Source: Porphyromonas sp. COT-290 OH3588 (GTDB lineage: Bacteria > Bacteroidota > Bacteroidia > Bacteroidales > Porphyromonadaceae). Taken from it: a stretch of DNA of 64,000 nucleotides. The stretch is from contig NZ_JRFC01000014.1 of NCBI RefSeq assembly GCF_000769075.1, forward strand, positions 643,911 to 707,910, read 5' to 3'. The notes below the pieces were generated by a model. The model searched no databases and was not told where the DNA came from. It saw nothing but the letters and a program-made list of their open reading frames with translations. The translations under genes were made by a program, and so were the position numbers. Below are positions 38,868 to 47,867 of this stretch, piece after piece; position 1 is the stretch's first letter; the number at the start of each line of letters is the position of its first letter.

Positions 38868-39176
38868 ATGAAAAAGAACTACCTAATTTTGACTGGGCTT
38901 TTTGCCTCTGCCCTAGCGTGGTCTAGCGGAGAGTTGTGTGCCCAAAATAAACAACTCAAGGGGCGCATCATAGATCGAGAAACTGGGGAGGTGCTATCGG
39001 GAGCTACAGTGCGGACCAATCGAGGTCGGCATACTCTGAGCGATACTCATGGTAGATATAGCCTAGAGACAGACAGAGCCGACACGCTCTTAGAAGGGGC
39101 TGCAGCAAAAACAAATTTTGCCACAGCCCCTTCAGTACAAGAGCCATGCAGTAACAGATACAAGAACCTAGGCTAG
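38868..39176 (+). pseudogene. Truncated TonB-dependent-receptor gene (signal peptide plus regulatory-like domain)
   Basis: Signal peptide (LILTGLFASALAWSSGELCAQ) and the first 55 residues of a carboxypeptidase-regulatory-like domain (LKGRIIDRETGEVLSGATV, TLSDTHGRYSLET). After ADTLL the frame runs straight into a GGGGCTGT-type hairpin (39094) and ends 45 bases later. Intact genes of this kind run to about 700-1000 codons, so over 85% is gone. It abuts the terminator of the ribosomal operon. Confidence 0.75.
39094..39132. repeat. GGGGCTGT-type hairpin, copy 5, at a gene breakpoint
   Basis: AAGGGGCTGCAGCAAAA and TTTTGCCACAGCCCCTT around ACAAA, one mismatch. It lies exactly where the receptor gene breaks off. 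Confidence 0.75.
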
Positions 39177-39184
39177 AACAAAAA

Positions 39185-39225
39185 GAAATCGGGAGCATCA
39201 CCACTAGGGCGATGCTCCCGATTTC
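39185..39225 (-). terminator. Terminator of the ribosomal protein operon
   Basis: GAAATCGGGAGCATC and its exact complement with an 11-base loop, followed on the minus strand by TTTTTG. It begins 19 bases beyond the rplQ stop. Confidence 0.85.
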
Positions 39226-39243
39226 TTTATATAGGTCGGAGAG

Positions 39244-39708
39244 TTATTCGGCAGAAGTTGCTTCTACTACCTCTTCCTTAGCCTTGCCAGAACCACGACG
39301 TGAGCGACGTGTCTTAGCAGCCTTCTTCTCTTCGCTCTTGAGCATGTTCTCGTTGAAGTCTACAAGCTCGATGAAGCACATCGCAGCGTTGTCACCAAGA
39401 CGGTTGCCAGTCTTGAGGATACGAGTGTATCCACCGGGACGGTCAGCGATCTTAGCAGCTACTGGACCGAAAAGCTCTTGGATAGCATACTTATTCTGTA
39501 GCTCAGCGAATACAACACGGCGAGCGTGTGTGCTGTCCTCCTTGGCACGAGTAAGCATAGGCTCTACATAAACACGTAGGGCCTTAGCCTTAGCTAGCGT
39601 CGTGAAGATGCGCTTGTGCAGGATCAGCGATGTAGCCATGTTGGAAAGGAGCGCTTCACGGTGAGCCTTCTTACGACCCAAGTGATTGAATTTCTTATTA
39701 TGTCTCAT
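39244..39708 (-). CDS. rplQ: 50S ribosomal protein L17
   Basis: Family core in the first 115 residues: [29 protein letters not shown]-type segment, [13 protein letters not shown] and [17 protein letters not shown]. The extra C-terminal 35 residues are basic then acidic ([20 protein letters not shown]). 8 bases after rpoA; last gene of the operon. Confidence 0.97.
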   Translation of the reverse strand: MRHNKKFNHLGRKKAHREALLSNMATSLILHKRIFTTLAKAKALRVYVEPMLTRAKEDSTHARRVVFAELQNKYAIQELFGPVAAKIADRPGGYTRILKTGNRLGDNAAMCFIELVDFNENMLKSEEKKAAKTRRSRRGSGKAKEEVVEATSAE

Positions 39709-39716
39709 CTGTTTAC

Positions 39717-40709
39717 TTAGTCTTTATCTAGTTTATACTTACTAACATCCATTCCGAAAGTTAGGTGAAGACGCTCTAGGAGCTCATCAAGCTCTGTGAG
39801 GGACTTCTTACCGAAATTGCGGAACTTCATCAGATCATTTCTCTGATACCCTACAAGTTCGCCAAGGGTAAGTACGTTAGCAGCCTGCAGACAGTTCTTG
39901 GCACGTACAGATAGGTCTAGCTCATCGAGAGTGCTCTTGAGGAGCTGACGCATGTGTAGTGCATCTGAGTCGAACTCTTCACTTGGCTCGAAAACAACCT
40001 CCTCTACCTCGATCTTCTCATCTGAGAATAGGCAGAAGTGTTCTATCAGGATGCGGGCAGACTCCTTGAGAGCGTCCTGTGGATGAATGCTACCATCGGT
40101 AGTAATCTCTAGGATTAGCTTCTCGTAGTCAGTCTTCTGCTCCACACGATAGTTTTCGGTGAAGTACTTAACGTTGCGGATAGGAGTGTAGATAGAGTCA
40201 ATAGCGATGCTCTGGAGCTCATCTACCTGCATATGCTTCTCGTCTGCTGGCACGTAGCCACGACCCTTATTGATCGTCAGCTCGATAGAGAGCGAATACT
40301 CTGGATCGATCTGGCAGATCACAAGCTCGGGGTTCAGCACCTCAAACGAAGAGAGCTTAGCGTTCATATCGCCAGCCTCAAACTTATCCTTGCCAGAGAT
40401 CACTAGAGAGATCGTTTCCTCTGTAGCGTCCTTAACTAGGGGTTTGAAGCGAACTTGCTTTAGGTTAAGAATGATATTAGTAACATCCTCCAAGACACCC
40501 GGAATAGTAGCAAATTCATGATTTACGCCCTCGATCCGAATGGACGAGATGGCGTAGCCTTCGAGTGAGGAAAGGAGTATACGACGCAGGGCATTACCGA
40601 TCGTAATACCATAGCCCGGCTCGAGAGGGCGGAACTCAAACTTAGCGAATGAGCCGGTCGCCTCCATCATGATTACGTTTTCGGGCTTCTGAAATGCTAA
40701 TATTGCCAT
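39717..40709 (-). CDS. rpoA: RNA polymerase alpha subunit
   Basis: 330 residues. N-terminal dimerisation domain ([28 protein letters not shown]) in two halves, and a C-terminal domain with the helix-hairpin-helix ([26 protein letters not shown]) that contacts UP elements and activators. Normal place between rpsD and rplQ. Confidence 0.98.
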   Translation of the reverse strand: MAILAFQKPENVIMMEATGSFAKFEFRPLEPGYGITIGNALRRILLSSLEGYAISSIRIEGVNHEFATIPGVLEDVTNIILNLKQVRFKPLVKDATEETISLVISGKDKFEAGDMNAKLSSFEVLNPELVICQIDPEYSLSIELTINKGRGYVPADEKHMQVDELQSIAIDSIYTPIRNVKYFTENYRVEQKTDYEKLILEITTDGSIHPQDALKESARILIEHFCLFSDEKIEVEEVVFEPSEEFDSDALHMRQLLKSTLDELDLSVRAKNCLQAANVLTLGELVGYQRNDLMKFRNFGKKSLTELDELLERLHLTFGMDVSKYKLDKD

Positions 40710-40730
40710 GTGAACTATATAGGATTATGA

Positions 40731-41336
40731 TTACTTAGAATACAATTCTACGATCAACTGCTCCTTGATTTCTTCTGGAATATCAGCACGCTCGGGAGTG
40801 TGAAGGAACTTACCGCTCTTGCTGCTGTTGTCCCATTCGAGCCAAGGATACTTGCTGTGGTTGAAGCCTGTAAGAGAGTTCTCGATTACCTCCAAGCTCT
40901 TGCTGCGCTCACGCACACCTACTACCTGACCGGGCTTGAGGGTGTACGAAGGGATGTTCACAACCTGACCATCTACTACGATGTGGCAGTGTGAAACAAG
41001 CTGACGAGCAGCTGCACGAGTGCGAGCGATACCAAGGCGGAACACTACGTTGTCTAGACGGCTCTCAAGGAGCTGTAGTAGGATCTCACCTGTTACGCCC
41101 TTAGTGCGCTGAGCCTTGTCGAAGAGGTTGCGGAACTGCTTCTCAAGTACACCGTAAGTATACTTAGCCTTCTGCTTCTCCTTGAGCTGAATGCCATATT
41201 CGCTCGTCTTACGACGGCGGTTGTTTCCGTGCTGTCCGGGAGGATAGTTCTTCTTCGTCAGCACCTTGTCAGCACCGAAGATGGGCGCGCCCAGCTTACG
41301 TGCGATTTTTGATTTTGGGCCTGTATATCTTGCCAT
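40731..41336 (-). CDS. rpsD: 30S ribosomal protein S4
   Basis: 201 residues: [16 protein letters not shown] start, [20 protein letters not shown], and the S4 RNA-binding domain ([34 protein letters not shown]). The zinc Cys knuckle of some S4 proteins is absent. 237 bases separate it from rpsK; I saw no gene or clear promoter in that gap. Confidence 0.98.
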   Translation of the reverse strand: MARYTGPKSKIARKLGAPIFGADKVLTKKNYPPGQHGNNRRRKTSEYGIQLKEKQKAKYTYGVLEKQFRNLFDKAQRTKGVTGEILLQLLESRLDNVVFRLGIARTRAAARQLVSHCHIVVDGQVVNIPSYTLKPGQVVGVRERSKSLEVIENSLTGFNHSKYPWLEWDNSSKSGKFLHTPERADIPEEIKEQLIVELYSK

Positions 41337-41573
41337 TTTATTCTTTCTTGTTTAGCGCCTCGAGAGAGAGGACGAGCTCAGTATTTGTGCGGAGAGAGCC
41401 AGAGCGGTGCAGCCGCGACCGGTTATGAGGAGAGGATAGAAATATGAAAGTATAGCCAATCTATTCACCAAATCTCCAGCCTGATGTATCCTCCGTCTTT
41501 TGACCTTGAGCTCAATCTATCTCATCGGCATCGTTGAATTATATAATACTTACTTCTCGCGACTAAGCGTGTA

Positions 41574-41960
41574 TTACACTTTTCTTCTCTTTGGAGGGCG
41601 ACAACCGTTGTGAGGCATTGGCGTCACGTCGATGATCTCAAGCACCTCGATACCTGCTCCGTGGATCGTACGGATAGCAGACTCACGGCCATTACCGGGA
41701 CCCTTAACGTAAACCTTAACCTTGCGAAGACCTAGGTCGTAAGCAACCTTGGCACAATCCTGAGCTGCCATCTGAGCTGCATAAGGCGTGTTCTTCTTCG
41801 AGCTACGGAAACCCATCTTACCTGCGCTAGACCAGCTGATCACTTGACCATCGCTGTTGGCAAGGGATATGATAATGTTATTAAAAGAAGAGTGGATGTG
41901 AGCTTGGCCCACCGCATCTACGCGTACTACCTTCTTCTTTGCGACTGTTTTCTTTGCCAT
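41574..41960 (-). CDS. rpsK: 30S ribosomal protein S11
   Basis: 128 residues with [46 protein letters not shown] and the end [17 protein letters not shown]. 11 bases after rpsM. Confidence 0.98.
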   Translation of the reverse strand: MAKKTVAKKKVVRVDAVGQAHIHSSFNNIIISLANSDGQVISWSSAGKMGFRSSKKNTPYAAQMAAQDCAKVAYDLGLRKVKVYVKGPGNGRESAIRTIHGAGIEVLEIIDVTPMPHNGCRPPKRRKV

Positions 41961-41971
41961 ATCAACCTTTA

Positions 41972-42352
41972 TTATTTAGTAGCTTTCTTCTTGTTTGCAA
42001 CTGTCTTCTTCTTACCCTTGCGTGTGCGAGCGTTGTTCTTAGTGCTCTGACCACGTAGTGGCAAGCCGATACGGTGGCGGACACCACGGTAGCAACCGAT
42101 GTCCATAAGACGCTTGATGTTTAGAGAGATCTCACTGCGAAGATCACCCTCTACCTTATATCCAGCAGCGATAGCCTCACGGATAGCAGCAGCCTGATCA
42201 TCAGTCCAGTCTTTTACCTTGATGTTGCGATCTACACCAGCAGCATCAAGAATCTTGGCTGCGCTACTACGGCCGAGGCCGAAGATGTAGGTCAAGGCAA
42301 TTTCTCCTCGTTTGTTTTGCGGCAGGTCAACGCCGACAATTCTTATAGCCAT
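41972..42352 (-). CDS. rpsM: 30S ribosomal protein S13
   Basis: 126 residues: [50 protein letters not shown] and a lysine-rich tail. 32 bases after rpmJ. Confidence 0.98.
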   Translation of the reverse strand: MAIRIVGVDLPQNKRGEIALTYIFGLGRSSAAKILDAAGVDRNIKVKDWTDDQAAAIREAIAAGYKVEGDLRSEISLNIKRLMDIGCYRGVRHRIGLPLRGQSTKNNARTRKGKKKTVANKKKATK

Positions 42353-42384
42353 ACTTATTTATTAGTTTGTGTAATGACGATTTA

Positions 42385-42501
42385 CTAACCCTGACGCTGT
42401 TTGAACTTAGGGTTTTTCTTGTTGATCACGTACAGGCGTCCCTTGCGACGTACGATCTTGCAGTCTGGGGTACGCTTCTTCAAAGATGCTCTTACTTTCA
42501 T
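42385..42501 (-). CDS. rpmJ: 50S ribosomal protein L36
   Basis: Short 38-residue gene. It reads [19 protein letters not shown] and continues with [18 protein letters not shown]. The zinc ligands of the C+ form are missing except for one Cys (PDCKI, with no CxxC/His set), so this is the zinc-free form common in Bacteroidota. It sits between infA and rpsM as usual. Confidence 0.95.
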   Translation of the reverse strand: MKVRASLKKRTPDCKIVRRKGRLYVINKKNPKFKQRQG

Positions 42502-42517
42502 ATCTTCTATATATAAC

Positions 42518-42736
42518 TTATTTGTATCTAAAGGATATTCTGCCCTTGCTTAGGTCATACGGAGACATCTCTACTTTTACCTTATCGCCGGGGAGGATCT
42601 TGATGTAGTGCATACGCATCTTACCCGAGATATGGGCTGTGATGATATGTCCGTTCTCTAGCTCCACCTTAAACATGGCGTTGGACAAAGCTTCTAGGAT
42701 GACTCCATCCTGTTCGATTGCAGCTTGTTTCGACAT
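42518..42736 (-). CDS. infA: Translation initiation factor IF-1
   Basis: 72 residues, single OB fold: [54 protein letters not shown]. 5 bases after map. Confidence 0.98.
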   Translation of the reverse strand: MSKQAAIEQDGVILEALSNAMFKVELENGHIITAHISGKMRMHYIKILPGDKVKVEMSPYDLSKGRISFRYK

Positions 42737-42741
42737 AATTT

Positions 42742-43527
42742 CTAAAATTCTCGATCTCCTAATACTTCACTTATAAACTCGAACGAAGAGAGTATATCAG
42801 CCTTTCCTTCTCGAATGGCGACACAGTGCTCGAAGTGCGCCGATGGCTTACGGGTCTTGGTGCGAACCGTCCATCCGTCACGCTCGAAAGTCACATTCTT
42901 GCTGCCAATGTTGATCATTGGCTCGATGCAGATGCACATACCCGAGCGGAGCTCTGGTCCTGTCCCGCGACGCCCATAGTTGGGCACCTCGGGAGCCTCG
43001 TGCATACTCTGGCCGATGCCATGCCCCACCAGCTCACGCACTACGTGGTAACCTCTGGCCTCGCAGTACTGCTGTACGGCGTGGCCAATATCTCCAACAC
43101 GCTTGCCAGCTACCGCCTGTTCAATCCCTACATAGAGTGATTCCTTGGTCGTGCGGAGCAATGCTCGCACTTCGTCGGAGATCTCACCCACTGCGAAGGT
43201 GTAGGCGGAGTCACCCGTGTATCCGTCTAGCTTAGTTCCACAGTCCACCGAAACGATGTCGCCCTCTTGGAGCACCACCTTGTCGGAGGGAATGCCGTGT
43301 ACCACATGATCATTAACCGAGGTACAGAGGCTACCGGGGAAGCCGTGATAGCCAAGAAAGGCAGGAGTCGCTCCGTTATCACGAATAAACTCCTCGGCAC
43401 GTTTGTCTAGATCTTTGGTCGTTACACCGGGAGCGATAAGCTTAGCTACCTCGGCGAGGGTACGCCCCACCAGTAGGTTAGCCCGACGCATCAGCTCTAT
43501 TTCTTCGTCTGTCTTTAAGTAAATCAT
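42742..43527 (-). CDS. map: Type I methionine aminopeptidase
   Basis: Removes the initiator Met. 261 residues with metal ligands in [19 protein letters not shown] (two Asp), [18 protein letters not shown] (His) and the Glu residues of CIEPMI and [11 protein letters not shown]. His in [20 protein letters not shown] completes the site. 3 bases after secY, the usual order secY-map-infA. Confidence 0.97.
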   Translation of the reverse strand: MIYLKTDEEIELMRRANLLVGRTLAEVAKLIAPGVTTKDLDKRAEEFIRDNGATPAFLGYHGFPGSLCTSVNDHVVHGIPSDKVVLQEGDIVSVDCGTKLDGYTGDSAYTFAVGEISDEVRALLRTTKESLYVGIEQAVAGKRVGDIGHAVQQYCEARGYHVVRELVGHGIGQSMHEAPEVPNYGRRGTGPELRSGMCICIEPMINIGSKNVTFERDGWTVRTKTRKPSAHFEHCVAIREGKADILSSFEFISEVLGDREF

Positions 43528-43530
43528 ACT

Positions 43531-44871
43531 TTAGTAAGCCGCTACCGAACCTGTTCTTCCCTTAATGCGACCACTCTTGAGCAGCCCATCGTAGTGACGC
43601 ATCAAGAGATGACTCTCGATCTGCTGGAGGGTATCCAGCACTACACCCACGAGAATGAGCAGCGAAGTGCCGCCGAAGAACTGAGCAAAATCTTGTTTGA
43701 TGCCCAAAAGTTGAGCAAAGGCAGGAAGAATAGCTACGACAGCCAAGAAGATCGCACCGGGTAATGTGATGCGGTCCATAATAGCATCTAGATATTCCTT
43801 CGTAGGCTTACCGGGCTTAATGCCGGGAATGAAGCCCCCATTGCGTTTTAGGTCGTCAGCAATCTGTGCAGGGTTGATCGTGATAGCCGTATAGAAATAG
43901 GTAAATACGAGGATTAGTAGCCCGAAGACTACGTTGTACCAAACACCTGTCATATCCGACATCGAGCGAACAAACGCACTATTCTCCCCTACTCCCATGA
44001 AGGTGAGGACAGACACAGGGATAAACATAATAGCCTGTGCAAAGATGATAGGCATCACATTGGCAGCATTTACCTTGAGAGGGATATACTGACGTGCGCC
44101 ACCATACTGCTTGTTGCCCACGATACGCTTGGCATACTGCACTGGCACACGGCGTGCACCCTGTACAAGCATGATAGCACCTGCGATCACGAGCAATAGG
44201 AAAACGATCTCAAAGAGGAACATAACCATACCACCAGCAGCTGCACCTAGACGAGCCATAAACTCGCCGAAGAAAGCGTGTGGCAGACGAGCAATGATAC
44301 CGATCATGATGATGATCGACACGCCATTGCCAAGCCCCTTATCCGTGATACGCTCACCGAGCCAAAGCACAAACATACTACCTGCAGCCATGATGAGTAC
44401 CGATGATATAGTAAACCACCAGCCCTCGGGCACAGCACTACCTACCTCACGTAGCTGAGCGTCTAGGTTCATCAGGAACATAGGTCCCTGCACCATAAGC
44501 AACAGCACGGTTAGATAGCGTGTCCACTGATCAATCTTACGACGACCACTCTCTCCCTCGCGCTGGAGCTTCTGCATAGAAGGCACCACGATGGCAGCAA
44601 GTTGCATCACGATCGACGCCGAGATGTAGGGCATGATACCCATGGCGAAGATCGAGGCGTTGGAGAATGCACCTCCAGAGAACATGTCCATCAGAGCCAG
44701 CAGACCCGTCGAAGTCTGTTCCTTCAACGAGCTAAGCTGAGCTGGGTCTATACCGGGGATCACAATAAATGAACCCAAACGATATATGATCACAAAAAAC
44801 ACTGTGGCGAGGATACGCTGACGTAGCTCCTCGACCGCCCAGATGTTTTTTAATGTCTCGATGAACCGCAT
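43531..44871 (-). CDS. secY: Preprotein translocase subunit SecY
   Basis: 446 residues, ten membrane helices. Typical start RQRILATVFFVIIYRLGSFI, plug-region DMFSGGAFSNASIFAMGIMP, and cytosolic loops (LQREGESGRRKIDQWTRYL, GGFIPGIKPGKPTKEYL). Forms the membrane channel with SecE/SecG. 4 bases after rplO. Confidence 0.98.
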   Translation of the reverse strand: MRFIETLKNIWAVEELRQRILATVFFVIIYRLGSFIVIPGIDPAQLSSLKEQTSTGLLALMDMFSGGAFSNASIFAMGIMPYISASIVMQLAAIVVPSMQKLQREGESGRRKIDQWTRYLTVLLLMVQGPMFLMNLDAQLREVGSAVPEGWWFTISSVLIMAAGSMFVLWLGERITDKGLGNGVSIIIMIGIIARLPHAFFGEFMARLGAAAGGMVMFLFEIVFLLLVIAGAIMLVQGARRVPVQYAKRIVGNKQYGGARQYIPLKVNAANVMPIIFAQAIMFIPVSVLTFMGVGENSAFVRSMSDMTGVWYNVVFGLLILVFTYFYTAITINPAQIADDLKRNGGFIPGIKPGKPTKEYLDAIMDRITLPGAIFLAVVAILPAFAQLLGIKQDFAQFFGGTSLLILVGVVLDTLQQIESHLLMRHYDGLLKSGRIKGRTGSVAAY

Positions 44872-44875
44872 AAGC

Positions 44876-45322
44876 CTAGAGTTTTACAACAGAGCCACCT
44901 GCTGCGATGATAGCAGCCTCGGCGCTCTTGGAGAAAGCATCTGCCTTAACTTCTAGCTTTGCCTTGAGCTCACCATTACCCAAGATCTTGACGAGCTCCT
45001 TGCCAGAGATAAGACCAGCCTTGGCTAGCTCCTCTTTGCAGATCGTCTGTAGACCCTTGCTCTCGGCCAGAGCCTGAAGGGTAGATAGGTTGATTGGTGA
45101 GTACTCTACACGGTTGATGTTCTTGAAACCGAACTTAGGTAGACGACGCTGAATAGGCATCTGACCACCCTCGAAACCAACCTTCTTTGAATAACCTGAG
45201 CGGCTCTTAGCACCCTTGTGACCACGGGTAGAAGTGCCACCTAGACCGCTACCGGGTCCACGGCCAATTCTTTTACGCGTCTTGATAGAGCCTTCTGCAG
45301 GCTTCAAACTTGATAGATTCAT
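44876..45322 (-). CDS. rplO: 50S ribosomal protein L15
   Basis: 148 residues: RKRIGRGPGSGLGGTSTRGH, GQMPIQRRLPKFGF and the C-terminal SGKELVKILGNGELKAKL. Follows rpmD by 24 bases. Confidence 0.98.
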   Translation of the reverse strand: MNLSSLKPAEGSIKTRKRIGRGPGSGLGGTSTRGHKGAKSRSGYSKKVGFEGGQMPIQRRLPKFGFKNINRVEYSPINLSTLQALAESKGLQTICKEELAKAGLISGKELVKILGNGELKAKLEVKADAFSKSAEAAIIAAGGSVVKL

Positions 45323-45346
45323 ATCTTGTAAGCTCTTTAGCGTTTA

Positions 45347-45523
45347 TTATTCTACGATGCGAACGAGGTGCTTGACAGCACTTACCATTCCCAGAATCTG
45401 AGGAGTAGCTTCGTGCTCTACAACCTGATTCATTTTCTTGAGGCCTAGTGCATCTAGCGTTAGCTTCTGTACCTTAGGACACTTGATGCGGCTGCGAACC
45501 TGTTGGATCTTAATCTTTGCCAT
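45347..45523 (-). CDS. rpmD: 50S ribosomal protein L30
   Basis: A short 58-codon gene read directly on the minus strand: MAKIKIQQVRSRIKCPK, then LTLDALGLKKMNQVVEH and the end SAVKHLVRIVE. Fits between rpsE and rplO as in other bacteria. Confidence 0.95.
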   Translation of the reverse strand: MAKIKIQQVRSRIKCPKVQKLTLDALGLKKMNQVVEHEATPQILGMVSAVKHLVRIVE

Positions 45524-45551
45524 TGTTTGATCTCCTTTCCTAATTTAATTA

Positions 45552-46070
45552 CTAACCCTTGAACACCTTCTCTACCGACACTCCACGATGACGAGCCACC
45601 GTCAGAGGATCACGCATTTCGCTTAGAGCCTCGATCGTAGCCTTCACTAGGTTGTGTGGGTTAGACGAACCCTTACTCTTGGCAAGCACGTCATGCACAC
45701 CTACACTCTCGAGCACGGCACGCATAGCACCACCGGCCTTAACCCCAGTACCCGCACTAGCTGGCTTGAGGAACACACGAGCTCCACCGAAGGCAGCACT
45801 CTGCTCGTGAGGGATAGTACCCTTGTGTACAGGCACACGCACTAGGTTCTTCTTGGCAGCCTCTACGCCCTTGGCAATAGCAGCAGTTACTTCGCCTGCC
45901 TTACCGAGCCCCCAACCTACGATACCATCTTCGTTACCTACTACTACGATAGCCGAGAATGTGAACGTACGTCCACCCTTGGTTACCTTGGTTACACGGT
46001 TGATGGCAACCAATCTATCTTTTAGTTCTAAGTCGTTAGTCGACTTAACGCGATTTTCCATTCTTGCCAT
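45552..46070 (-). CDS. rpsE: 30S ribosomal protein S5
   Basis: 172 residues: [60 protein letters not shown] and [12 protein letters not shown]. 6 bases after rplR. Confidence 0.98.
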   Translation of the reverse strand: MARMENRVKSTNDLELKDRLVAINRVTKVTKGGRTFTFSAIVVVGNEDGIVGWGLGKAGEVTAAIAKGVEAAKKNLVRVPVHKGTIPHEQSAAFGGARVFLKPASAGTGVKAGGAMRAVLESVGVHDVLAKSKGSSNPHNLVKATIEALSEMRDPLTVARHRGVSVEKVFKG

Positions 46071-46076
46071 TTGAGA

Positions 46077-46424
46077 TTAAAATTTAAGACCTGCGGCACG
46101 AGCGGCTTCAGCCAGTTCTTTTACACGACCGTGGTAGAGGTATCCGTTACGGTCAAACACTACAGACTCTATGTTAGCAGCCAGAGCAGCCTTAGCTACC
46201 TCTGCCCCAACTAGAGCAGCGACCTCCTTCTTTGTCTTCTCAGCGACATCCAGCTTGAGTGAAGATGCGCTAGCAAGCGTGCGACCAGAGATATCATCGA
46301 TCACCTGTGCATAGATCTGCTTATTGCTACGGAAAACTGTTAGGCGTGGACGCTCTGCCGTCCCACTGATCTTACCGCGGATACGGGCCTTAATCTTTAG
46401 TCTTCTATTTTCTTTCTTAACCAT
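46077..46424 (-). CDS. rplR: 50S ribosomal protein L18
   Basis: 115 residues: [60 protein letters not shown] end. Binds 5S rRNA. Confidence 0.98.
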   Translation of the reverse strand: MVKKENRRLKIKARIRGKISGTAERPRLTVFRSNKQIYAQVIDDISGRTLASASSLKLDVAEKTKKEVAALVGAEVAKAALAANIESVVFDRNGYLYHGRVKELAEAARAAGLKF

Positions 46425-46444
46425 GATTACTTGAGTTTTTGAGC

Positions 46445-46996
46445 TTACTTACCAGCTGACTTACCAGACTTACGACGGATAACCTCACCCTCGAACTTGA
46501 TACCCTTACCCTTATATGGCTCAGGCATACGGAAAGAACGGATCTTCGTGCAAACCTGACCGAGAAGCTGCTTGTCTGCGCTCTCTAGGATGATAAGAGG
46601 GTTCTTGTTACGCTCACTCTTCGTTTCTACCTTGATCTCAGCAGGGAGCTGTAGATATACGTTGTGCGTGAAACCGAGTGATAGCTCGAGGATCTGACCC
46701 TGATTGGAGGCACGGTAACCCACACCTACTAGCTCAAGAGTCTTCGTGAAGCCCTGAGATACACCAGTAACCATATTATTGATGAGGGCGCGGTACAGAC
46801 CATGCATAGAGCGATCCTGACGCTCCTCGCTCTGACGCTCTACCACTACTGTATCTCCCTCGATCTTTACTACGATGCGTGGGTCTACGCTCTGCTTGAG
46901 CTCACCCTTTGGTCCCTTTACTGTTACTACACCTTCATTCTGAGACACAGTAACGCCAGCAGGGATGCTGATAGGCAACTTACCAATTCTTGACAT
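46445..46996 (-). CDS. rplF: 50S ribosomal protein L6
   Basis: 183 residues: [17 protein letters not shown] start, duplicated fold, and [20 protein letters not shown] near the end. 20 bases before rplR. Confidence 0.98.
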   Translation of the reverse strand: MSRIGKLPISIPAGVTVSQNEGVVTVKGPKGELKQSVDPRIVVKIEGDTVVVERQSEERQDRSMHGLYRALINNMVTGVSQGFTKTLELVGVGYRASNQGQILELSLGFTHNVYLQLPAEIKVETKSERNKNPLIILESADKQLLGQVCTKIRSFRMPEPYKGKGIKFEGEVIRRKSGKSAGK

Positions 46997-47014
46997 TGCT
47001 TGTACCTCCTACTA

Positions 47015-47410
47015 TTAATAGATGTAACATAGTACTTCGCCACCAACCTTGAGCACACGAGCCTCCTTGTCGGTCATCACTCCACGGCTAGTAGAGAGAA
47101 TAGCGATACCCAAACCATTGAGCACTCGTGGCATATCACGATACCCAACATACTTACGAAGACCCGGACGTGACACACGCTTGAGAGCCTTCAATGCATT
47201 CACGCGGCCAGTACGGTCGTACTTGAGTGCCACCTTGATGCTACCCTGTGGACCTTCTTCGATGAACTTGTAGTTCAGAATGTAGCCCTTGTCGAAAAGG
47301 ATCTTAGTGATCTCTTTCTTTAGATTAGACGCTGGGATCTCAACCACTCTGTGGCCAGCCTTCACTGCGTTACGCAGGCGCGTCAGATAATCCGCTATAG
47401 GATCTGTCAT
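47015..47410 (-). CDS. rpsH: 30S ribosomal protein S8
   Basis: 131 residues: MTDPIADYLTRLRNAVKAGH, VALKYDRTGRVNALK, RVSRPGLRKYVGYRDMP and the C-terminal STSRGVMTDKEAR. It is the first gene of the ribosomal run here. The usual upstream genes rpsN and rplE are absent; a restriction-modification pair occupies the place, and a separate promoter lies at 47537-47566. Confidence 0.98.
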   Translation of the reverse strand: MTDPIADYLTRLRNAVKAGHRVVEIPASNLKKEITKILFDKGYILNYKFIEEGPQGSIKVALKYDRTGRVNALKALKRVSRPGLRKYVGYRDMPRVLNGLGIAILSTSRGVMTDKEARVLKVGGEVLCYIY

Positions 47411-47489
47411 TTGAATAAAAAATTAAATTGATACGGAACGCCCGTACAATATTTAAAATTGGATTTATGATCTCTTGCCTCCCATAACC

Positions 47490-47566
47490 CGCTCTGTGCG
47501 ACAGTGAAACGCACAACTCGGAGCATAAAAAGCGTACAAATTTACGAATAAAATCTGGACTAACAA
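47490..47566 (-). promoter_or_regulatory. Promoter and leader hairpin of the rpsH-rplQ operon
   Basis: Minus strand: TTG (47566-47564), 19 bases, TAAATTTG (47544-47537), a full Bacteroidota consensus. The leader of about 125 bases contains an imperfect hairpin at 47490-47524 (GCTCTGTGCG opposite CGCACAACTCGGAGC). Confidence 0.7.
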
Positions 47567-47761
47567 GAGTTGGCATCAAAAACTTTGTTTCCAACACCTT
47601 ACGAAGCACTCACAGCCCCCCCCCAATAAGCGAAGCAAAACTAGCAGTTGCGACGAAGCCTTATTCTCCTGCTCGAGAAATCCCCCCTCTTCAAAAAACT
47701 TCACGCCTACACCAACACACCAACTCCTAGCCTCCCCAAAAGAAAAAAAAACTATTAGATA
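47567..47761. other. Junction DNA between the restriction gene and rpsH
   Basis: No gene is supported. It contains C and A runs and a G-rich minus strand. It may mark the border of the inserted restriction-modification segment. Confidence 0.4.
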
Positions 47762-47847
47762 ACTAAAGGTGATATGCCGAAACTTAAACCCCAGCACATC
47801 ACCTTTAGTAGAATCACCCCTTAGCCCAAACCTGTTTGGGCTAAGGG
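47762..47847 (-). terminator. Two hairpins behind the restriction-modification genes
   Basis: Hairpin A: CCCTTAGCCCAAA (47818-47830) with its exact complement at 47835-47847, loop CCTG. Hairpin B: ACTAAAGGTGAT (47762-47773) with its complement at 47798-47809. Both lie just after the endonuclease stop read on the minus strand. Confidence 0.75.
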
Positions 47848-47867
47848 AGAAACAGATATTCTTTCTC

